Positions 12,001 to 22,480 are shown, counted from the first letter of the stretch. The stretch: DNA of 64,000 nt from Alisma plantago-aquatica (GCA_963693085.1 OY856409.1:1536115072-1536179071), one strand, 5' to 3'. The notes: generated by a model from the sequence alone, not told the origin. Program-made: numbers and translations.

Positions 12001-12464
12001 TCCCTTGAGGAACTTTATGCCAATTGTCATACTTAACACCACAATGGCTCCGAGTGGTACACCCAAGATAGTTCACAAAAATATTGCGGTTCACTCCAAT
12101 TGGATTTCCTCCATTATCAAACTCCACCACCAATTTGGATCCACTACCACTTAGCGCTAATAACTTCTTCAACAGAGTGATGCCCCTTTTCTTGTTAAGT
12201 GTTTGGTGTTGCGCATCAAGTTGCTCCAGTGCTTCAGTGGGTACAGGTGCATCAACCTAAAATTTGACAAAAATAAAACACACTAAATTAGCCCAATATA
12301 GAAATATAGGATATATGACATAACTAGAAGATAATGAATTTTATAGAAATACAAGATATGTTTTTAGAACTTACATTAGTATCCTCTCCATGCTCGTCAT
12401 GGACAGCATGCTCATCATGGACTTCATGCTCATCATGGACATAATGCTCATCATGGTCAGCCAT
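9012..12464 (-). pseudogene. TNPA-like (Transposase_24 type) protein joined to a Ulp1/C48 cysteine protease, CACTA 1
   Basis: Split over about a dozen exons. It starts at ATG 12464 with an acidic His-rich repeat (MADHDEHYVHDEHEVHDEH). Then come NWHKVPQGKKDLIWKDL (about 12000), SEEFKVLG (about 11670), DELTVALGNPEHPRRVRG (about 11200; typical of TNPA-like proteins), a middle domain resembling plant Ulp1-associated proteins (10436-10690), and the protease. Catalytic residues are all visible: HWELL (9729), YLDPAG (about 9675) and QDNGWAC (about 9345), i.e. His, Asp, Gln and Cys. The stop is at 9012-9014. A TAG at 11224-11226, where CACTA 2 has a sense codon, interrupts the TNPA part. Role: TNPA binds subterminal repeats; Ulp1 enzymes cleave SUMO-like tags, and CACTA and Mutator elements with Ulp1 genes are known in plants. 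Exon limits are approximate. Confidence 0.8.
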
Positions 12465-12621
12465 ATGAAAATGTCATTAAAAAGGCAAACATTTAGCATT
12501 TCTATTAACTAGAAAAAGGCAAACATTTAGCATTTGTATTAACTAGAAAAAGGCAAACATTTAGCATTTGTATTAACTAGAAAAAGGCAAACATTTAGCA
12601 TTTGTATAAACATACATGTCC

Positions 12622-13470
12622 CTAAAATTGTGATCTTTTATCAATTAACAATCCTTCATTGTGATCTCCGCGCACATATAAGTCATCATTAGCTTCAATA
12701 TTTTGTGGAGTTGGCAACCCAACTGAGAATGGACTGGAGTCATCATACTTATCATAGTACTCTTCTTCATCTATAGGATCTTCAATGAACTGTCTTTTAC
12801 CATGAAGAACAACCGACCATTTATCATTTGCAGGATCATCGATATAGAATATTTGTTTCGCCTGTGATGCCAATATGAATGGTTCACCCTTCTCGCCAAT
12901 CTTTTCAAAGTTCACCAAAGTGAAACCCAATTCATCCACTATAACTCCTTTGGTGTTATCAACCCAATTACATTTAAAGAGCGGAATTTTGAAATCTATG
13001 TAGTCAAACTCCCAAATGTCCTCAATGACACCATAATATGACATTTTAGCTTCACGTGGACTCTTATCCTTTGCACTTGCAAAGTACATAGTCGACGCTT
13101 GAAGAGTGACCCCACTATTTTGGACGACACTCTTATCATCTTGGCGCTTTGTGTAATATGTGAATCCATTAATGTCAAACCCTTCATAAGACATAACATT
13201 CGGTTTTGGTTTAAAGGCGAGGCATTTGATAGTTTCTGTAATATCATTTGGTGTTTGAGATAGTTGATGTAAGACTTTATCTTCAAACCACTTAGTAAAA
13301 GTCTTATTATGCTCTCTAGCAAGCCACATTGAACTTGCTCGAGGATGTTGTCTCTTTATGAAATTGGTATGTTCCTCGATATAAACACTCACTTCGTCCA
13401 TATTGTGTAAAATATACAAGTGAGCTTGTTCCAACTGCTCACGGCTGATTACTTTCACCCGTGATCCCAA
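12622..13470 (-). CDS. TNP2 C-terminal part with DUF4216 domain, CACTA 1
   Basis: A 282-codon frame that continues the TNP2 protein after a frameshift; it overlaps the upstream frame by 16 bases. It begins GSRVKVISREQLEQAHLY. The DUF4216-like domain lies at about residues 130-220 (FASAKDKSPREAKMSYYGV, CNWVDNTKGV, FYIDDPANDKWSVVL). The same block follows TNP2 in CACTA 2 (30532-31251) and CACTA 3 (to 47136). In CACTA 3 it is joined in frame to TNP2, apart from stops. It is unlikely to be made as a separate protein. Confidence 0.8.
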   Translation of the reverse strand: MGSRVKVISREQLEQAHLYILHNMDEVSVYIEEHTNFIKRQHPRASSMWLAREHNKTFTKWFEDKVLHQLSQTPNDITETIKCLAFKPKPNVMSYEGFDINGFTYYTKRQDDKSVVQNSGVTLQASTMYFASAKDKSPREAKMSYYGVIEDIWEFDYIDFKIPLFKCNWVDNTKGVIVDELGFTLVNFEKIGEKGEPFILASQAKQIFYIDDPANDKWSVVLHGKRQFIEDPIDEEEYYDKYDDSSPFSVGLPTPQNIEANDDLYVRGDHNEGLLIDKRSQF

Positions 13471-15869
13471 AATTCCTTTCCCTCCTCAATATTCTTGTCA
13501 TTATCAGGAGTGTCATTACCACTGAGAAAGTCATTGCAAAAATCCATAACCTCTCTCGCCACATAACCTTCAATAATACTCCCTTCAGGCCGATAACGGT
13601 TTCGAACATCACCTTTAAAAACGCTCATGTATCGTTCAAAGGGATACATCCAATGCAAGAAAACTGGTCCCAACATTTTCACTTCCCTAGTCAAGTGGAC
13701 AACAAGATGTACCATGATATCAAAGAAAGAAGGAGGGAAATACATCTCAAGCTGACATAGGGTAACAACCACTTCTCTTTGCAAATTATCGAGAGTATCA
13801 GGGTCAATAACTTTGCTACATAGAGTGTTGAAAAAGAAACAAAGTCTGGTAATTGCAAACCTTACATGCTTCGGCAATATAGATCGAATTGCCACGGGCA
13901 ATATTTGTTGCATTAGAGTGTGACAATCATGAGATTTAAGACCTATCAACTTCAGATCTTTCATTGATACCAATCTACGGATGTTGGATGAGTAACCATG
14001 TGCCACCTTAAGATTTACCAAGCATTCACAAAAAGTTTTCTTCTCCTTTCTAGACAACGTGTAACAAGCGGGAGGTAAGTATGTTCTTTTATTACCCATT
14101 TCACATAATTCTGTTAATTCTGACCTTATTCCCATTTCACGTAGGTCCAGTCTGGATTTTATCCCATCTTTAGTCTTACCTGGTATATTTAATAGAGTAC
14201 CAATGATGCTATCACAGACATTTTTCTCAACGTGCATTACATCGATACAATGCCTGACTGTCAAAGAACTCCAATAAGGAAGATCCCAAAATATTGACTT
14301 CTTCTTGAATGAAGAATTGTCACTCTGTGTGGCCATACTACATTGTGATTTCTTACCAAATTCATTGACAATGTCTTTTACTCTTTCATAAACAACATCC
14401 CCTGGTATAGGTTTAGGTGCACTCCGTTCATCATTCCATCCATTGAATGCTTTGCGCTTCCTAGGATACGGATGGAATTTTGAAAGAAACCTTCGATGAC
14501 CAAGATATACAGTCTTGCCGCCATGTTTTAGTCTTATTGAATCAGTGTTTTCTTCACATATAGGACACGCTTTAGCTCCTTTGACACTATATCCAGACAA
14601 ATTCCCATATGCTGGAAAGTCATTAATAGTGCAAAACAACATAGCGTGCAAACGAAATGTCTCTCTTGCTGAAGCATCATAGGTCATCACACCTTCAGCC
14701 CAAAGTTTCTTTAAGTCATCAATCAAAGGTTCAAGATAAACATCGATATCATTTCCGGGTTGTTTAGGGCCCGATATCAACAATGACAACATAACATACT
14801 TATTTTTCATACACATCCAGGGAGGAAGATTGTATATAACAAGCATGACTGGCCAAGTGCTATGTTGGCTGTTCAATGTCCCGTACGGATTCATCCGATC
14901 TGTACAAAGCCCAAGTCTTAGATTCCTATCTTCTTCACCAAAATTAGGGTACAATAGATCAATCTTCTTCCACTGTGGGGAATCAGACGCATGTCGTAGG
15001 ATCCCATCATTATTTTTCTTAACATCTGCATGCCACCTCAAATTCTTCGCATCTTTCGGATTTGCAAACAAGCGTTGAAACCATGATATTATAGGTAGAT
15101 ACCACAACACCTTGGCAGGAGAACCAGTTTTGGACTCCCCCGAAGTCGTCAATTTATACCGTGACACACCAAATTTTGGACAATCTTTCAAATCTACAAA
15201 GTCCTTTTGAAATAATACACAATCATTCGGGCATGCGTGTATCTTCTTGGCCTCCATTCCCATTGGGCACAACATTTTCTTTACCTGGTATGTTGAGATT
15301 GGAAGCTCGTTTCCTTCAGGAAGCATTTCTTTCAACAAAGTCAACAATGAAGTGAAGCTTTTGTCACTCCATCTATTGTTAGCTTTCAACTTATACAATC
15401 TCAACACAGCGCTAAGCTTCATAAACTTAGCAGAGCCTGTGTATAACGGTATCTTAGCATCATGCACAATGTTTGTAAAGATAGGAGGTGGATCGGTGTG
15501 CTCTACCCTACAACTATCCAGCATCGCATCAACGATGTCTGCTGGAACTGGTTCGTTCACATATACGTCATCGGAGGCAATTTCTTCTTCCACCCAAGCA
15601 CTGCTATCGACATCTACTGGTTTCGATTTTGAAATCTCTCCATGCCAGTGCCATTCTGTATAGCCTTGTACAATCCCGTTGCACATGACATGACTTTTGA
15701 TTTCCTCACCAGTGTTGAATTTCAAGTTGTTACCGCAATGCCTACATGGACAGTAGAACCTATCTGTAGGTTTTTTCCTATGTTCCTCGGCAAATCTAAT
15801 AAACTGATCAAGACCAGATATAAACTCTGGGGTGCAACGATTACGAATGGACATCCATGATCTATCCAT
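13455..15869 (-). CDS. TNP2: TNP2 transposase, CACTA 1 (main part, frameshifted at the end)
   Basis: An 804-codon frame. Residues 1-80 are the transposase-associated domain (MDRSWMSIRNRCTPEF, then CPCRHCGNNL, GYTEWHWHGE). The Transposase_21 core follows in the middle third (WYLPIISWFQRLFA, NPYGTLNSQHSTWPV, YNLPPWMCMKNKYVMLSLL, CIDVMHVEKNVCDS). A DUF4218 block lies near 640-755 (SHDCHTLMQQILPVAIRSI, HWMYPFERYMSVFKG). Together with the next frame it would be about 1080 residues, normal for TNP2. Near 13480 it is 7 bases shorter than CACTA 3, so it ends early in EEGKEFWDHG. The ATG at 15869 sits just after a plausible splice acceptor (ATCATAG), suggesting a non-coding first exon in the GC-rich leader. 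It catalyses excision and insertion in the nucleus. Confidence 0.92.
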   Translation of the reverse strand: MDRSWMSIRNRCTPEFISGLDQFIRFAEEHRKKPTDRFYCPCRHCGNNLKFNTGEEIKSHVMCNGIVQGYTEWHWHGEISKSKPVDVDSSAWVEEEIASDDVYVNEPVPADIVDAMLDSCRVEHTDPPPIFTNIVHDAKIPLYTGSAKFMKLSAVLRLYKLKANNRWSDKSFTSLLTLLKEMLPEGNELPISTYQVKKMLCPMGMEAKKIHACPNDCVLFQKDFVDLKDCPKFGVSRYKLTTSGESKTGSPAKVLWYLPIISWFQRLFANPKDAKNLRWHADVKKNNDGILRHASDSPQWKKIDLLYPNFGEEDRNLRLGLCTDRMNPYGTLNSQHSTWPVMLVIYNLPPWMCMKNKYVMLSLLISGPKQPGNDIDVYLEPLIDDLKKLWAEGVMTYDASARETFRLHAMLFCTINDFPAYGNLSGYSVKGAKACPICEENTDSIRLKHGGKTVYLGHRRFLSKFHPYPRKRKAFNGWNDERSAPKPIPGDVVYERVKDIVNEFGKKSQCSMATQSDNSSFKKKSIFWDLPYWSSLTVRHCIDVMHVEKNVCDSIIGTLLNIPGKTKDGIKSRLDLREMGIRSELTELCEMGNKRTYLPPACYTLSRKEKKTFCECLVNLKVAHGYSSNIRRLVSMKDLKLIGLKSHDCHTLMQQILPVAIRSILPKHVRFAITRLCFFFNTLCSKVIDPDTLDNLQREVVVTLCQLEMYFPPSFFDIMVHLVVHLTREVKMLGPVFLHWMYPFERYMSVFKGDVRNRYRPEGSIIEGYVAREVMDFCNDFLSGNDTPDNDKNIEEGKEFWDHG

Positions 15870-15894
15870 TCTATGATCAGAGAAAACAAGTATA

Positions 15895-17660
15895 TATTAG
15901 GAAACAAGTATATATTAGGAAAAGATTAGGCAGCATTTCCCCGCTGTTCTCTAAGTACATATGTACTTAGAGAACAAACGGGGAAATGCCAACAAACACA
16001 TGTGATGTAATTCCTATATATAATAAATGTGTACCACCTATCCCATCCTTGAACACCTAATCTCACTAGTAAGTGTATAATGTGTATTGGGTTTTCAAGA
16101 AAATTTCGGCAGCATTTCCCCGATGTTCTCTAAGTACATATGTACTTAGAGAACAAACGGGGAAATGCTACCAAAATTTTCTCGAAAACTCAATACACAT
16201 TATACACTTACATCCTAAGTGAAATTAGGTGTTCAAGAACAGTCCCAAACCGGGGACTATCCAAGATTTACTCCTAATGAGTAAATCTTGGATGGGTTTC
16301 TAGGCCAACAAACACAATAATAGATATCTAAAATGAAGCCGGACTCCATACAAACAGTATATAATTTAGTGATTGTTCATTCTAATTTATATCAATGTAC
16401 AAGTAATATAAAAAACAATGATTGTTCACATTCTAGGCCAACAAACACATGTGATGTCATTCTTATATATAATAAATGTGTACCACCTATCCCATCCTTG
16501 AACACCTAATCTCACTAGTAAGTGTATAATGTGTATTGGGTTTTCAAGAAAATTTCAGCAGCATTTCCCCGCTGTTCTCTAAGTACATATGTACTTAGAG
16601 AACAAATGGGGAAATGCTACCAAAATTTTCTCGAAAACTCAATACACATTATACACTTACATCCTAAGTGAGATTAGGTGTTCAAGAACAGTCCCAAACC
16701 GGGGACTATCCAAGATTTACTCCTAATGAGTAAATCTTGGACGGGTTTCTAGGCCAACAAACACAATAATAGATATCTACAATGAAGCCGGACTCCATAC
16801 AAACATTATATAATTTAGTGATTGTTCATTCTAATTTATATCAATGTACAAGTAATATAAAAAACAATGATCGTTCACATTCTAGGCCAACAAACACATG
16901 TGATGTCATTCTTATATATAATAAATGTGTACCACCTATCCCATCCTTGAACACCTAATCTCACTAGTAAGTGTATAATGTGTATTGGGTTTTCAAGAAA
17001 ATTTCGGCAGCATTTCCCCGCTGTTCTCTAAGTACCTATGTACTTAGAGAACACACGGGGAAATGCTACCAAAATTTTCTCGAAAACTCAATACACATTA
17101 TACACTTACATCCTAAGTGAGATTAGGTGTTCAAGAACAGTCCCAAACCGGGGACTATCCAAGATTTACTCCTAATGAGTAAATCTTGGATGGGTTTCTA
17201 GGCCAACAAACACAATAATAGATATCTACAATGAAGCCGGACTCCATACAAACAGTATATAATTTAGTGATTGTTCATTCTAATTTATATCAATGTACAA
17301 GTAATATAAAAAACAATGATTGTTCACATTCTAGGCCAACAAACACATGTGATGTCATTCTTATATATAATAAATGTGTACCACCTATCCCATCCTTGAA
17401 CACCTAATCTCACTAGTAAGTGTATAATGTGTATTGGGTTTTCAAGAAAATTTCGGCAGCATTTCCCCGCTGTTCTCTAAGTACATATGTACTTAGAGAA
17501 CAAACGGGGAAATGCTACCAAAATTTTCTCGAAAACTCAATACACATTATACACTTACATCCTAAGTGAGATTAGGTGTTCAAGAATAGTCCCAAACTGG
17601 GGACTATCCAAGATTTACTCCTAATGAGTAAATCTTGGACGGGTTTCTAGGCCAACAAAT
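15895..17660. repeat. Four-fold tandem array of long hairpins upstream of TNP2, CACTA 1
   Basis: The unit is about 448 bp. Each unit holds a near-palindrome of about 180 bp centred on ACATATGT (centres about 16139, 16588, 17036 and 17484) with arms TAAGTGTATAATGTGTATTG, GCAGCATTTCCCCG and GTTCTCTAAGTAC. It also holds a smaller stem-loop (CCAAGATTTACTC / GAGTAAATCTTGG) and a linker ending CTAGGCCAACAAACACA. A short fifth hairpin core is at about 15932-15990. The same hairpin lies just upstream of TNP2 in CACTA 3 (single, plus a half copy) and in degenerate form in CACTA 2. It is probably transcribed as leader or intron; a role in silencing or in making small RNAs is only inferred. Confidence 0.9.
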
Positions 17661-18120
17661 AATGTGTTGTCATTCTTATACCTAAAATCCTAGTTCTTCA
17701 AATTAGGGTGATTATTGATGTCTTTAAAAGCATGATTGGCAATTTAGGGAAAAGTTCATCATTTAAATTCCAAGCATTCACATGTGTGCATTACAGTTCA
17801 TCATTAAGCAAGAAGGGTGATTAGGATTCTTAATATACTCAACAATAAAATAAGTTAAACATGTGTGCATTACAGTTCATCATTTACATTCCAAACATGT
17901 CACATGTGTGCATTACAGTTCATCATCAAGATATCTATAACTTACTTAAACATTCAATTATGAAGTAAATATACACTTAATTAAGAATAGCATGACACAC
18001 AAAGTTGCAGTCAACATCATTATGTTTTGTTCTATCATGGACTATCAGATTGGTATATCACATATGTATCAGTACATTATTAAATAAACACAATCAGTAA
18101 ATAACTTTTAAAAAACAAAT
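17661..18120. other. CACTA 1 leader/intron DNA
   Basis: No gene. About 17690-17830 matches 43375-43555 of CACTA 3 in reverse orientation (AATCCTAGTTCTTCAA, then TTGGCAATTTAGGGAAAAG), so it is shared element backbone. A block with GTGTGCATTACAGTTCATCA is repeated three times between 17780 and 17920. Confidence 0.6.
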
Positions 18121-18650
18121 CCACTAGACGTGCAGCCTAGACGTGCCCTGGCACCGCCCAAGCATCCGCCCAGAGGCCTATCTAGGCAGGGCACCTGGGC
18201 TTGGGACCCTAGGCGTGCCCTGGCACCTACTTAGGCGCTGCCTGGGTGAGTTCTAGGTCGGCGGCGGCAGAGAAAAGCAAGGCAGAGGACAAAAAAGGTG
18301 GTGAAGGTTTGTGGGTTACCTTGCACGAGGACAGCACGAGTAAAGCTGCTTCTACCGGCGGGGGCGGAGGTGACGACGACAGCACCGTAGCTGCTAGCTT
18401 CTACTGGAGGCGACGAATAGAGGAGAGCAGGGGCGGTGGGCAACGACCGGCGGCGACGAGCGGACAGCAGCAGCAGCAGGGGCGGCGGAGAAGAAGGGTG
18501 CCGGAGAAGAAGGACGCCGGAGATGGGGCGCCGGAGAGAAGCGCCGGAGAGCAGCAGCAGCAGAGAAGCGCCGGAAAGTCGCCGCAATAGGGTAGCAATG
18601 AAACAGAAGAAAGGGGAAGAGTCGGGCGATCGCGGGGGGTTATAAGTTCC
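18121..18650 (-). other. GC-rich leader region, CACTA 1
   Basis: A sharply GC-rich island in an AT-rich element, full of CAGCAG, GGCGCCGGAG and CTCGTCGTC-like runs. Next to it are repeats of CCTAGGCGTGCCCTGGCACC type (18130-18240). Equivalent islands lie between the subterminal array and the hairpin in CACTA 2 (28030-28380) and CACTA 3 (41105-41470). Open frames here are low-complexity and differ between elements, so I read it as promoter-proximal leader or first exon of the TNP2 transcript, not a protein gene. Confidence 0.55.
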
Positions 18651-19098
18651 CAAATAGTGTCGGTTGTTTACAACAACCGACGCCTAAACATCTTTAGCGT
18701 CGGTTGGTTGAAACAACCGACGTCCAATTGGACGATATTTTCATGGAAATTTTTGGCGGGAACCACCTTCAGCGTCGGTTAGACAAGGATAACCGACGCT
18801 GAAAGTGACATTGTTCGCGCAAATTTTCATCGCAAATAGGCGTCGGTTTTCTAGGTATATAACCGACGCTGAAAATGACACTATTTTTTTTATCGAAAAA
18901 TGGATTTCGCGGGCGACTTTAAGCGTCGGTTTTTTATAAACAACTGACGCTTAATACAAAGCGGTACCCGTGTCTGGCTGGTCTTCGAATATAGACGTCG
19001 GTTTTATTAAAAAACCGACGCCTTATATGTTAGGCGTCGGTTTTCCTTAATAACCGACGCCCAGAAAAGTGACACTGAATGCTATTTCTGTAGTAGTG
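18651..19098. repeat. CACTA 1 right subterminal repeat array
   Basis: At least six GGCGTCGGTT/AACCGACGCC inverted pairs in 450 bp, mirroring the left array, followed by the terminal inverted repeat at 19085-19098. Confidence 0.88.
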
Positions 19099-21666
19099 AT
19101 TGTAACTTGTCTTACCCCTCATGTATTTGATCATTTTGGTTCATGTTTACAAAATGAAAGATAATAAAAGAGTTTATAAGAGGTGGATCCTCACTTATGT
19201 TTAGGAGATGAGTTACATTGCCAAATACAGTCACAATTCTTATTGTACCATCCACTTGCTCATATGCAACCTATCACCCTCGATCACACTCATAGACGAT
19301 GTTCTTATTTGTACCTATTGCAAGGTTTCTTTAAATCTCTAATCTTCGAGACTTGTTGGTGATGATTGGCTACTATGAATTTAATTTGACCTCATTTGTA
19401 GTTTGATCTTTGCAACTTCAATCAGGTAGCATTATTCTCTATATACAAATCATTCATTCAATTGCAAGTTTATTAGGGATTCCTCTTTAGATCTCCATAT
19501 CCAACTTACAACTGATTACTTGGTTGCTGTCTTTCATCTTTACTTGTTGTAGTACTCATGTTGTTGCATTCTCAAAAGGAAGAAGGAATGGTCAACATCA
19601 AACCACAGGGAATCAAGTTTGGTTGTACTTATATTTGTGTGCTACTCATTGTAGGTTCTGCTCATGCATATATCCATTCTTTTTTTGCACCAAGATTAAC
19701 ATTCATGTATGGGTTCTACTAGTAGATGCATATTACACTAACTTTTGCTTTACAAGTATTCTGTTGTGTATGTTTATATTTAATGCCATATATATTGAAA
19801 TGTTCCTATCAGTCAATCAACATAGTTGATAGGATGCTACTTGCTTAGCTATTTCCACTAGGCTAATTCGTTGTTGATTGGAATACAATGCATTAAAAAT
19901 CTCATACATGGGGGGGCTGTGTAGGTTCACAATTTCTAGGTGGTTGTTAAGAATATACATTATCATCCACTTTATAGCCTTTGATGTGTTTCTGGATTCA
20001 TCCAATAATAGATGAATGTACCCTCTAGAAATGTATGTATATCAAATAAACAAGACAAGCTATGAGGACACACTATAAGATGGTTGTCATAGAAGGATTG
20101 GACACACACATATTCACAATATAGGTTTACAAGTGCATTAATATGCAATAAAATGTTGTATGGGATCTTTCTCTATGTTAAGAGTTCATTTATCTTTACT
20201 AATAAAATTGTCAACTGATGTAATATATAAATTGAGTTCATGAAGATGATCTTGGTGTTGGCTTGTATAATTTTATACATATCATGTTGAAGTATGCCTC
20301 GATCATGGTTCAATTTTGAGAATGAGGCATATATGTTGTTGATCTTATATGAATTTATGCCATGATTTTAATGATGATCATCATGCTCGAGCATTTGGCT
20401 AATGATCTCTACTAATTTTCAGAAGGTGTGTGTCCTCTTGTTTGCTTCTAGCTTCTCTGTTCTAGTTTTAGTTCATGATAATGAGGGGTATGCATATGTT
20501 AAAGATGTATAGTTGATTTCTTTTATTTTCTTCTACAATTCTGTCATGTTTACCATGTTGAGCTTTTCTGGCATGGAGACATGTTTCATCTTTTATATAG
20601 ATGTGGCTAATATTTTGGTGAACTCATCATCTGAGAAATGGGTGTGGAATGCCCCTATTTCAATGAAACGTGGTATGCTCAATGTCAAACTCTACTAGAA
20701 CACAACTCAAGTTTGATTAGGCCTGATTGAGTTTGACCTGCAGCTGGCAGATGGTAGCATGATGATGTGGAGACCGGGGAGGGGCGCAACATGATCTGTA
20801 GGAAGATTTTTTATTTGGAGGGTGGCATTTTCTACTGCTTGAACTCAACCAGCAGACTACTTGAGTTTGAGATAAGTCTTGCTTGTGTATGATTTAGGAT
20901 GCAGCTTGGTGATTTTAATTTTACAATGTTGGTAGTAGCTCAAGCTTGACGAGAGGACTGCTCAAGCTTGACGAGAGGTCTGCTCAAGTTTGAGCTCGGT
21001 CATGCTTGAGTTGAGGCATGCAATGGATGCAATGACTATGTGGACATGACTGAAATGTATGATAGTGAGGTAGTTAAGGGCTTCTACGGCGGGCTGGATT
21101 AGATCCATTTGAACTCAATGACTACAGAGAGGGATTTTTCTGAACGTGGATCTAGTGAGGCACTTAAGAGGTGTAGAGAAGGTTGCAATTTCCAAAGAAG
21201 AGATGACGGGTTTGCTTGAGTGATGAAACAGATGCTCAAGGTTATAAGCTCGACTTGAAGGCATTTTGTTATAGCCTTAAAAATAGATGCATTATAAACA
21301 TTTCTCATAGCGGTTGTATGTTTTTCTTATCTTTTTTTGTAGCTAGCACTTCTTTGTCTCTACAATAATGTTTCTATCATACTGATTTTGATTTTGTTAA
21401 ACTGATAACTTGATTTTGTACATGTTCATGTAGCAGCTATTAGGTTTTTGCAGTAGAAAGGTGGCATGCTTATGCTCTTTTTGGTTGTTTTGCAGTTCAC
21501 AGAAGGTGCTCGTGTTGTGGCAATATCTTTTTCAAAGCTGACTCCAGAGTTGATATCCATGTGGATGAAAATTCTGAAGCACGATTCTTGTTGGATTCAG
21601 ATTATAGTTTAGTACAGGAGACTATCATCTTATGTATGGCTCACGCACTGGAAAACCAGCTGGGTG

Positions 21667-21668
<2 letters not shown>

Positions 21669-21704
<36 letters not shown>
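21669..21704. repeat. (AT)18 microsatellite
   Basis: An uninterrupted run of 36 alternating A and T bases. It generates a spurious open frame with repeated Ile-Tyr codons on both strands. Confidence 0.97.
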
Positions 21705-21707
<3 letters not shown>

Positions 21708-22261
21708 ATGTCCATGAGTCGTTTCAACTTATTTTTAGCATTGTGTTTAGGCAACTTTGATTGAGTCCTGGAATTTGTATTGAACAAGTGTCTACTGAAT
21801 GTATGGATTTTGTCTGTATGTGATACATGTGTTAGCATTCTCTATGTTTCAAACATGATTTTGAAAATTAAACATATTTGGGAGCATTTACAGCAGAAAG
21901 AAATGAAATCGTGTTATCATAATTTTTTTATCAAAATGGATGCTGACATGAGCTATATATACTGAATCGATGACTACCTATTATGGATATATTATGCTAC
22001 TGATGTAGAAGTGGGTCTCCTATTATGAATAGGTTCTGCCGTCAGATCTGAGTTGTATATTTCTATTTTTAATTTGAAAGGATCTAGCTTAGATTGGACG
22101 GCAACTCTGGTCCATTCAGATCAAACCGTCCAACTCGGCAACAACTTTGACCGGGCCAGCGAAGACGTTGCTTCCTGGACGGTTATAATACAATGGACTT
22201 CCCTGTTCGTCCATGTTACTGTGGATTCAATGGGTCCATCCGTCAATGATGGCATTATTTC

Positions 22262-22480
22262 TACTAGTATCATGATTCTTCTTTATCTATATATTCCAAC
22301 ACTAGTTTGATATTAATATCACCATCTACTCCTATGTATACCCATTGTGAGTACCGTGAATAACTAGGATGCCAACATATTCTAACACTAGTTTCGTATT
22401 AATATCACCATCTACTCCTCCTACGTATACCCATTGAGTACCGTGAATAACTAGGATTCCATACATATTCGTCAATTCTA
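22262..22480. repeat. Partial copy of the PP2 upstream segment, internally duplicated
   Basis: It matches about 853-1000 and its copy at 54348-54495 (CATGATTCTTCTTTATCTAT, GATATTAATATCACCATCTA, GTGAATAACTAGGAT). Here the block from the CTAGTTT...ATATTAATATC motif to GAATAACTAGGAT occurs twice in tandem (about 22305-22368 and 22388-22460). It is a third, older copy of this sequence and probably a dispersed repeat. Confidence 0.8.

Larger units (their letters stand above)
8183..19098 (-). mobile_element. CACTA element 1 (En/Spm superfamily), 10.9 kb
   Basis: Perfect 14-bp terminal inverted repeats: CACTACTACAGAAA at 8183-8196 and TTTCTGTAGTAGTG at 19085-19098. Both ends carry subterminal GGCGTCGGTT/AACCGACGCC arrays. 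All genes read on the minus strand: TNP2 (13455-15869 and 12622-13470) and a TNPA-like/Ulp1 gene (9012-12464). The three bases outside the left end are GAG and outside the right end ATT, so there is no target-site duplication, although CACTA elements normally make a 3-bp one. The left flank is copia pol; the right flank is unrelated DNA. Both genes carry lesions, so the element is probably not autonomous, but its ends look mobilisable. Confidence 0.95.

Noticed and set aside
15895..17660. Possible CRISPR array (regular repeats)
   Set aside because: Plant DNA, 448-bp units with long palindromes and no short repeat-spacer pattern; it is a tandem array within a transposon.
18231..18653. Long open frames on both strands
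   Set aside because: They lie in the GC-rich, low-complexity leader of CACTA 1, open in several frames at once and not conserved in CACTA 2 or 3.
19524..19829. 101-codon plus-strand open frame
   Set aside because: Cys/Phe/Tyr-rich composition typical of translated AT-rich non-coding DNA; no motif or conserved copy.
21490..21665. Possible exon after TTTTGCAG
   Set aside because: Two frames are open for about 55 codons, but neither resembles a known family and the stretch runs into an (AT)18 repeat.
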